Part shown: piece by piece, positions 58,134-64,000 of the stretch
Numbering within the stretch: position 1 is the first letter of the stretch
How the letters are laid out: each line of letters opens with the position of its first letter
Assembly (NCBI GenBank): GCA_031409515.1
Contig: JANNXJ010000032.1
Coordinates: 41,321 to 105,320 of the forward strand
DNA: 64,000 nt
Direction: 5' to 3'
Source of the DNA: SHZI01 sp031409515
GTDB taxonomy: Bacteria > Pseudomonadota > Gammaproteobacteria > Steroidobacterales > GCA-2729495
Translations under genes and position numbers: made by a program
The notes under the pieces: generated by a model
The model's input: the letters and a program-made list of their open reading frames with translations, nothing else
Told to the model about the DNA's origin: nothing
The model's database searches: none

Positions 58134-59207
58134 TTGTCCCTGCCACCGGGTTCCGTCATTCGCGGTCGCGGCGTTGCCGCCCGCCCCGCCGGGCGCTTTG
58201 CGCGGGAGGCAACCCGCCCGGAACCGGCGGACGACGACACGCCAGTTGTCGCACCCGAAACCGAACTGTTTCCGGAGAAGATCCGCAGCATCATCTCCCG
58301 GAACCAGTCGCCGGATATCCCCTTCGAACAGTCGGTCAATCCCTACCGGGGCTGCGAGCACGGCTGCGTGTACTGCTACGCGCGACCTTCCCACGCCTAC
58401 CTGGACCTGTCGCCCGGGCTGGACTTCGAGCAGAAGATTTACACCAAGCCCGAGGCGGCCGTAGTGCTGCGGCGCGAACTCTCGAAGCCCGGTTACCGCT
58501 GCTCGCCCATCACGCTGGGTGCCAACACCGACGCCTGGCAGCCGGCAGAACGGGAACTACGCATCACCCGCCAGATCCTGGAAGTGCTCGGGGAGTATCG
58601 GCACCCGGTGAGCATCATCACGAAGTCGGCGCTCGTGGAACGGGATCTCGACCTGCTGCAGGATCTGGCGCGGGACAACCTGGTGCACGTGCTGGTAAGC
58701 GTGACCACACTGGACGACGAGCTGAAGCGGCGCATGGAACCCCGCACTGCCGGCCCGCGGCGACGCATCGAGACGATCAGAAGATTGAGTGCCGCGGGTA
58801 TTCCCTGCGGCGTGCTGGCCGCGCCGATGATTCCGGGACTCAACGATCATGAGCTGGAGAACATTCTGGCGGCGTCGGCGGACGCTGGCGCCCGATTTGC
58901 AGGCTACGTGTTGCTCCGGCTGCCCCACGAGGTAGAGCCGATCTTCGGCGAGTGGCTACAGACGCAGTACCCGCTGAAGGCGGCCAAAGTTTTGAGCCTG
59001 ATCCGCCAGGTGCGGAGTGGCGCCCTCAACGATGCGCAGTTTGGCAGCCGCATGCGGGGCTCTGGACCGTTAGCCGCCCTGCTGGCCCAGCGGTTTGCCG
59101 CCGCCTGTCGCCGGCACGGGTTTACGCGGGAGTCGGAGGCGGCGTTGGATACGACGCGGTTTCGGGTGCCGGCGGGGCCGGGGACCCAGCTGGATTTGCT
59201 GGGCTGA
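58134..59207 (+). CDS. PA0069-family radical SAM protein (SplB-like)
   Basis: 357 residues from TTG 58134, with GAGG 9 bases upstream. The radical SAM cluster motif is RGCEHGCVYCYAR (Cys in C-x3-C-x2-C), preceded by SPDIPFEQSVNPYRGC, the family signature. The barrel contains LGANTDAWQPAERELRITRQIL and SVTTLDDELKRRMEPRTAGPRRR. Related to spore photoproduct lyase by fold; the reaction of this group is not known. It is a single gene, divergent from the efflux operon. Confidence 0.93.
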   Translation: MSLPPGSVIRGRGVAARPAGRFAREATRPEPADDDTPVVAPETELFPEKIRSIISRNQSPDIPFEQSVNPYRGCEHGCVYCYARPSHAYLDLSPGLDFEQKIYTKPEAAVVLRRELSKPGYRCSPITLGANTDAWQPAERELRITRQILEVLGEYRHPVSIITKSALVERDLDLLQDLARDNLVHVLVSVTTLDDELKRRMEPRTAGPRRRIETIRRLSAAGIPCGVLAAPMIPGLNDHELENILAASADAGARFAGYVLLRLPHEVEPIFGEWLQTQYPLKAAKVLSLIRQVRSGALNDAQFGSRMRGSGPLAALLAQRFAAACRRHGFTRESEAALDTTRFRVPAGPGTQLDLLG

Positions 59208-59358
59208 CGAATGGGGCATAATGGCTTTTTATGAAGCTAATAGATTTATTTTCATACTTTATAGCCTTCTTTAGACCTATTACGCAGAAATACTCTATGG
59301 ATGTTTTCAAAGCCTTAGTGTAGTCTTTCAGCTTCAATAGCTGCTCTTAGATCTACAC
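59208..59358. other. AT-rich leader of the HipBA-like operon
   Basis: The 130 bases before the antitoxin gene are sharply AT-rich against a high-GC background. TGAAGCT (59232-59238) and its complement AGCTTCA (59330-59336) flank the stretch. It contains several TATA-like boxes and probably the autoregulated promoter. The composition shift suggests the module was acquired. Confidence 0.45.
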
Positions 59359-59676
59359 ATGCCATCCTCAAATACGACAGAAGAACTGGAAGCCCAGTTA
59401 GGCCTGCAGATCCGGGCGCTGCGCCTGCGCCGGAATGTGGACCAGCAGGCCCTTGCCGAGCAGGCCGGCGTGGCCCTCAGTGCCCTGAAAAACGTCGAGT
59501 CCGGGAAAGGGTCAACGCTCAAAACCCTGCTCAGAGTACTCCGGGCGCTGGACCGCCTGGACTGGATCGCCAGCCTTGCACCCACGATCTCCATCAGTCC
59601 GCTGCAGATGCTGAAGCAGAAAGCCCCGCGGCAACGCGCGTCTTCCCGCCGGACGACCTCGACCGTCGGGCGCTGA
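59359..59676 (+). CDS. HipB-like antitoxin (XRE helix-turn-helix)
   Basis: 105 residues. HTH: LGLQIRALRLRRNVDQQALAEQAGVALSALKNVESGKGSTLKTLLRVLRAL. The basic tail (LQMLKQKAPRQRASSRRTTSTVGR) is typical of antitoxins paired with short HipA kinases in Proteobacteria. It likely represses its own operon and neutralises the HipA-like protein encoded 17 bases downstream. Confidence 0.9.
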   Translation: MPSSNTTEELEAQLGLQIRALRLRRNVDQQALAEQAGVALSALKNVESGKGSTLKTLLRVLRALDRLDWIASLAPTISISPLQMLKQKAPRQRASSRRTTSTVGR

Positions 59677-59693
59677 CGACACCTCCCGTTCCC

Positions 59694-60977
59694 ATGTACC
59701 GGAAGGTCAGCGTCGTCGAGGTCAGGATCTGGGGGCGCCTCGTCGGCGCCCTAGCCCGGGACCCGCGGCTTGACTACTACGCCTTCGAGTACGCGCCGGA
59801 CTTCATCGCCGCCGGAATTGAACTGGCGCCGCTGACCATGCCCTTGTCGGCGGCAGGCAACGCCTTCATCTTCACCGACCTGCCAACCGCCACCTTCCAG
59901 CGCCTGCCCGCCATGCTGGCGGACGCGCTGCCGGATGATTTCGGCAATGGCCTGATCGACGCCTGGATGGCCACCCGGGGCATCAGCAAGGAGGCCATCA
60001 CCCCGCTGGACCGGCTGGCCTACATGGGCAAACGCGGCCTGGGTGCCCTGGAGTTCCGCCCGGTGCGTGGGCCCACAGCGAAGACCAGCACGGCGGTGCA
60101 ACTGTCGCGGCTGGTGGAAAGTGCCCGTCAGGCGATTCATGGCGAACTGAACAACGAGCGGAACGCGAGCGCAGCCCTGAAGCAGATCATCCAGGTGGGC
60201 ACTTCCGCCGGCGGCGCCCGGGCCAAGGCGACCATCGCGTGGAATCCGGTCACCCACGAGATGCGCGCCGGACTCTTTGAAACGGAGCCGGGCTTCGAGC
60301 ACTGGCTGCTGAAATTCGACGGTATTGGCAGTGACCGGGAACTGGGTTCAACACAAAGCTACGGCCGCATCGAGTACGCCTACGCCCTGATGGCCCAGGC
60401 GGCGGGAATCCACATGGCCCCCTGCCGGCTGCTGGAGGAGAACGGCCGGGCGCACTTCATGACGCGACGCTTCGACCGGGACGGCAACCAGAAGCTCCAT
60501 CTGCAAAGCCTGTGCGGGCTCCGCCACCTGGACTTCAGGCAGAAAGCGACCCACGACTACAACCAGTACCTCCAGACGCTGCTGGAGCTGGGTCTTGGGC
60601 CAGACGCACTGGAGGAGGCCTTCCGGAGGATCGCTTTCAATGTGCTCGCGAAAAACTGCGACGATCACACGAAGAACTTTGCCTTCCTGCTGCCTGAGGG
60701 TGGCCGCTGGCAACTCGCGCCCGCCTACGACGTGACCTTTGCCTACAACCCCAAGGGCGAATGGACCTACCAGCACCTGATGTCCGTGAATGGCAGGTTT
60801 GCCGGCATCACGCGTGACGATCTGCTGACGGTTGCGGACCGGTTCGGCATCGGCCGGGCCACCCGTATCCTGACCGCCGTTCAGGAGGCGATGGCTGCCT
60901 GGCCGGAGTTTGCCCGGACGGCGGGGCTTGCGGAGCAGGACGTACGCCGGATAGGCGGGGAGCACTTGCGGGTTTGA
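59694..60977 (+). CDS. HipA-like serine/threonine kinase toxin
   Basis: 427 residues. N-terminal subdomain MYRKVSVVEVRIWGRLVGAL; nucleotide-binding loop VGTSAGGARAKATIAW; catalytic loop FNVLAKNCDDHTKNFAFLLPEGG (Asp and Asn of D-x-x-x-N); metal Asp in LAPAYDVTFAY. All kinase residues look intact. HipA toxins phosphorylate glutamyl-tRNA synthetase or other targets and stop growth. It is the second gene of a two-gene operon. Which target it has cannot be told. Confidence 0.92.
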   Translation: MYRKVSVVEVRIWGRLVGALARDPRLDYYAFEYAPDFIAAGIELAPLTMPLSAAGNAFIFTDLPTATFQRLPAMLADALPDDFGNGLIDAWMATRGISKEAITPLDRLAYMGKRGLGALEFRPVRGPTAKTSTAVQLSRLVESARQAIHGELNNERNASAALKQIIQVGTSAGGARAKATIAWNPVTHEMRAGLFETEPGFEHWLLKFDGIGSDRELGSTQSYGRIEYAYALMAQAAGIHMAPCRLLEENGRAHFMTRRFDRDGNQKLHLQSLCGLRHLDFRQKATHDYNQYLQTLLELGLGPDALEEAFRRIAFNVLAKNCDDHTKNFAFLLPEGGRWQLAPAYDVTFAYNPKGEWTYQHLMSVNGRFAGITRDDLLTVADRFGIGRATRILTAVQEAMAAWPEFARTAGLAEQDVRRIGGEHLRV

Positions 60978-61027
60978 GGCAGGGTGGGGCTGTAGAGCCG
61001 CGGGCCTAGCTATGGGGCATCAGTGTG

Positions 61028-61762
61028 TCAGGGCCGCGCCACGATCCGGAATCGCACCCGCATCTCATCCTTGACGGACAACAGCCCGCCCATCACCGTA
61101 AACGGGGTCAGGCCGAGCTGCTCGTGGGTCACAGTGAACGCACCGGTCGCCCGCAGGTCTTTCGTGCTTTGCTCAACCCGCACCGGCACCTGCAGGTCAT
61201 GGGTCTGGCCCTTCACCTCAATCGCGACGGTCATGATGTAGTCAGGTCCGCTACCCGTGACCTTCTGGCTCTTCAGCCGGATCTCGGGAAAGCGGGCGGC
61301 ATCCAGTAGCGGTTCACTCAGCAGGTTTTTGCTGGTGCCGCTGATCGCGTCCTCATCCACGGCGCCAGGAAAGTCCTCGCCCTCCTCTGCGCGCAGTGCC
61401 GTCTGGTCCACGGATAAACTCGCGACGGGCAGCACCAGGCTGACCCGCGGCTCTTTACCCTTGTCGCCGAGCAAAACGTCGCCCTGGAGCAACCGGCTGC
61501 TCAACACGTGATTGTGGCCAAGCCGCGCCATGGGTCCGTCCCGATAGACGAGCACCCGCACCTCGGAATCGGCGGGCACCACGCGATAGCGGGTATAGCC
61601 GGCCGGGACTTCCAGACTGACCGACGGCGTGGCTCCCTGTTCACCCGGGGGGCTGGGCGCGGGCTCCCGCACGGGACGACAACCCGACTGGAGCAGGAGC
61701 AGGGCCGCAAGGAGCAGCAGGCCGGTGGAGCGGCGGGAGGATTGGGCTGGCGAGAGCGGCAT
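61028..61762 (-). CDS. YceI-like periplasmic lipoprotein
   Basis: 244 residues with a lipoprotein signal (LLLLAALLLLQSGC). A Pro-rich linker follows, then a YceI-type lipocalin-like barrel: YRVVPADSEVRVLVYRDGPMARLGHNHVLSSRLLQGDVLL, FPEIRLKSQKVTG, TVAIEVKGQTHDLQVPVRVEQ, GAFTVTHEQLGLTPF. YceI proteins bind polyisoprenoids or related lipids. The gene is upstream, on the same strand, of nothing in an obvious operon; the HD-GYP gene ends 34 bases away. Confidence 0.88.
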   Translation of the reverse strand: MPLSPAQSSRRSTGLLLLAALLLLQSGCRPVREPAPSPPGEQGATPSVSLEVPAGYTRYRVVPADSEVRVLVYRDGPMARLGHNHVLSSRLLQGDVLLGDKGKEPRVSLVLPVASLSVDQTALRAEEGEDFPGAVDEDAISGTSKNLLSEPLLDAARFPEIRLKSQKVTGSGPDYIMTVAIEVKGQTHDLQVPVRVEQSTKDLRATGAFTVTHEQLGLTPFTVMGGLLSVKDEMRVRFRIVARP

Positions 61763-61795
61763 GGGCCCGCAACCTGGCGGAAGAGATGGCCAGTA

Positions 61796-63124
61796 TTACC
61801 CGAAGTAGTCCTTCGGATCGAGGCCAAAGGCCCCGGGTTCCAGGCCGCGTAGAATCCAGCGGGCCTCGTCGCTATCGCCACCCGCGGGCCTGGCCTTGAG
61901 ATCCAGCAGTGCGTGCCGGCTCACGGGGGTCTTGGCGGCGGTAAGCAACAGCATCAGCTTCGGTCGCAGCCGCTGCACCCGGTTCTGCTCGACCACGACG
62001 GCCACTTCCCCGGTGTTCAGCTCCACCAGCGAGCCGGTGGGAAACATGCCTACCGCCTGCACGAACTGCTCCACCAGCTCCGGCTGAAAGCCCAACCCGG
62101 ACAGGGCGTTCAGTTCACGCACCGCGTCGTAAGCGGACTTGGCGGGCGCGTAGGGCCGCTTGGTCGTCATGGCGTCGAAGCAGTCGATCAGCCCGGCAAT
62201 GCGCCCGAACACGGGCACGTCCGCGCCCTGGAAGCCCTTCGGGTAGCCCGAGCCGTCATGCCGCTCGTGATGATGCTGGATCATGGCGAGCACGTCTGCA
62301 TTCAGGCCGAGTGCGTTCTTGACCAGGTCGAGGCCGACAGCCACGTGTTTCTTGACGATGGTCCGCTCGACGTCATCCAGCGCACCCGGTTTGGCCAGAA
62401 TGTCCGGCGGCAGTTTCGCGTTGCCGAGGTCCAGCAGCATGCCGCCTAAGGCCAGCGTCTCAAGGCCTGGCCGTTCAAAGCCCAGATGGCGCCCCAGGAT
62501 GACTGCCCACACCGCACTGCCGATGGAGCGCTGGGATCCGGACGTCTCACGTTTACGGAGACAGACCAGCCAGGCCATGGTGTCCTGGTTGCGCAGAATG
62601 CTGTCGATGAGGGGGCCGGCCGCTACCTTTAAGCGCGGCGAGTCGAGCCCCCGCCCCTGCTGAAACTGCTCGATGACATCCTGCAGAACAGCGGCAGCCG
62701 TGTCGTAGGCCAGCGCCGCCTTCGGCGCTTCAAGGCGGGTGGGAACGGCATTCCGGTAGTGCTTCGTCTGGAAAAAAGTGGCGAGGGTGCCCGTCCGGTC
62801 GAGCCGGGCCAGGGCATCGACGAGGCGGCGCGTGAGACTGGGCCGCATGGCGTGTTCCAGGCGAGTGGCGGGGGCGGCCAGGGACTGGGTGTATTTCTCC
62901 GCCCTGCTGCGCGCCTCTATCACCTTCTTCTGCGGCACGGAGCCCTGGGTTGCGTCCACATAGACGTGCTTGCAGAAATTCCGCAGCAGCCGCAGCTCCT
63001 TGTCGTCCCGGATCTCGAAGCCCTTGAAGAGAAACGGCGTTTCCAGCCACGGGCGATCGAGCTGCGCCACATACATGCCGCACTCGAGGTTGGACGTTTC
63101 GATCTTGAGCCGTTTGAGAAGCAC
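61796..63124 (-). CDS. DUF3391 + HD-GYP-type protein with degenerate HD motif (paralog 2)
   Basis: 442 residues from GTG 63124, chosen because DUF3391 proteins begin near VLLKRLKIETSNLECGMYVAQLD; ATG 63172 would add 16 residues. Domain order as in 47245-48459. The HD region is LGGMLLDLGNAKLPPDILAKPGALD: both the His and the following Lys of HDIGK are lost. HHHERHDGSGYPKGF retains the GYP motif, and KKHVAVGLDLV has its His. A central insertion of about 70 residues follows DUF3391. As with its paralog, catalysis is doubtful. Confidence 0.87.
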   Translation of the reverse strand: MLLKRLKIETSNLECGMYVAQLDRPWLETPFLFKGFEIRDDKELRLLRNFCKHVYVDATQGSVPQKKVIEARSRAEKYTQSLAAPATRLEHAMRPSLTRRLVDALARLDRTGTLATFFQTKHYRNAVPTRLEAPKAALAYDTAAAVLQDVIEQFQQGRGLDSPRLKVAAGPLIDSILRNQDTMAWLVCLRKRETSGSQRSIGSAVWAVILGRHLGFERPGLETLALGGMLLDLGNAKLPPDILAKPGALDDVERTIVKKHVAVGLDLVKNALGLNADVLAMIQHHHERHDGSGYPKGFQGADVPVFGRIAGLIDCFDAMTTKRPYAPAKSAYDAVRELNALSGLGFQPELVEQFVQAVGMFPTGSLVELNTGEVAVVVEQNRVQRLRPKLMLLLTAAKTPVSRHALLDLKARPAGGDSDEARWILRGLEPGAFGLDPKDYFG

Positions 63125-63231
63125 AGGCAGACCCTTGCGGCCGGCATCCGGCCGGCAGGCAGGCAGGCACATTGGCCATACTAGGGGTCGGTTCCCGCAG
63201 CCGTCGGGCGGCGGTCACACTTTTGTGACCG

Positions 63232-63798
<567 letters not shown>

Positions 63799-63917
63799 CG
63801 CCGTCCCACGGCCCGGCAATGCAGCACTGGCGGACGGAATCTCCAGGGATTTTTTGCGGAGCCACATTGGACATACTTCGCGGTGAGGTTGAATTCAGAT
63901 TGCCATAGTGTGGCATT

Positions 63918-63983
63918 GAGAGGTACCGGGTTTGGCATCATGGAAATTTGCGGGCCAAAATCCACTTGCCAAAACCCGGACCA
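63918..63983. repeat. degenerate copy of palindromic repeat family B
   Basis: GAGAGGTACCGGGTTTGGCAT at its left end (63918-63938, also in 2006-2025) and a partial complement TTGCCAAAACCCGGACC near 63967-63983, with an unrelated centre. Compared with 2006-2071 the inner stem is lost. It lies upstream of msrA at the edge of the window. Confidence 0.6.
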
Positions 63984-64000
63984 CAGTTAAAATTTCCGAC

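Overview
The window is a chromosomal segment of a GC-rich (mid-60s %, by eye) aerobic bacterium, most likely a gammaproteobacterium. Pointers are an aceA-aceK glyoxylate pair with a DUF3612-type regulator, two DUF3391/HD-GYP-like proteins, a PA0069-type radical SAM protein, and short hairpin repeats of the GTAGGAGCG type familiar from Pseudomonas and Xanthomonas. The species is not identified. There is no phage, integrase, transposase or CRISPR array. Accessory features are a lone TIR-like effector gene beside an aberrant tRNA-like sequence, a HipBA-type toxin-antitoxin pair, and three families of palindromic intergenic repeats.

Layout. 1-4.4 kb: end of a PQQ dehydrogenase, a small Cys-rich secreted protein, then fasciclin, ECF sigma and RskA-like anti-sigma genes. 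4.4-11.4 kb: a secreted tandem chelatase-like protein, an esterase, an M13 peptidase, a UbiD-type decarboxylase and a LysR regulator. 11.5-15.4 kb: arylsulfatase, alpha/beta hydrolase, purT. 15.7-18.4 kb: tRNA-like sequence, TIR-like effector, a 600-bp non-coding stretch and a secreted hypothetical protein. 18.5-29.4 kb: a heterodimeric ABC exporter divergent from a MerR regulator; a cyclic-nucleotide-binding protein with a class III phosphodiesterase; an Ada/AlkA fusion with Ogt; a thioesterase; a Zn/Cd/Pb P-type ATPase. 29.4-38 kb: S9 peptidase, MFS, aceK, aceA, DUF3612 regulator, EVE protein. 38-43.5 kb: a minus-strand cluster of FtsX permease, ABC ATPase, TetR, chelatase-like protein and MFS pump. 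43.8-50.6 kb: Ala-rich lipoprotein, hydrolase, two c-type cytochromes, degenerate HD-GYP protein, sirtuin, LuxR regulator. 50.8-58 kb: two-component system with a YvlD-like protein, then a MacAB-like efflux operon. 58-64 kb: radical SAM, HipBA, YceI lipoprotein, second degenerate HD-GYP protein, MsrA.

Links between genes. Nearly identical 22-bp MerR dyads lie in the merR/ABC divergent region and in front of the P-type ATPase, so one metal sensor probably controls both loci about 5 kb apart. Two paralogous secreted chelatase-like proteins with His/Met-rich N-termini sit in unlinked clusters; one is encoded with a TetR regulator and export genes. AceA/AceK faces its probable regulator across three direct repeats of AAATTTCAC at 14-bp spacing. 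Several hairpin repeats overlap gene ends and supply the stop codon of a neighbour.

Start sites were chosen by visible ribosome-binding sites and family N-termini. Functions rest on motif recognition only; no database search was possible.
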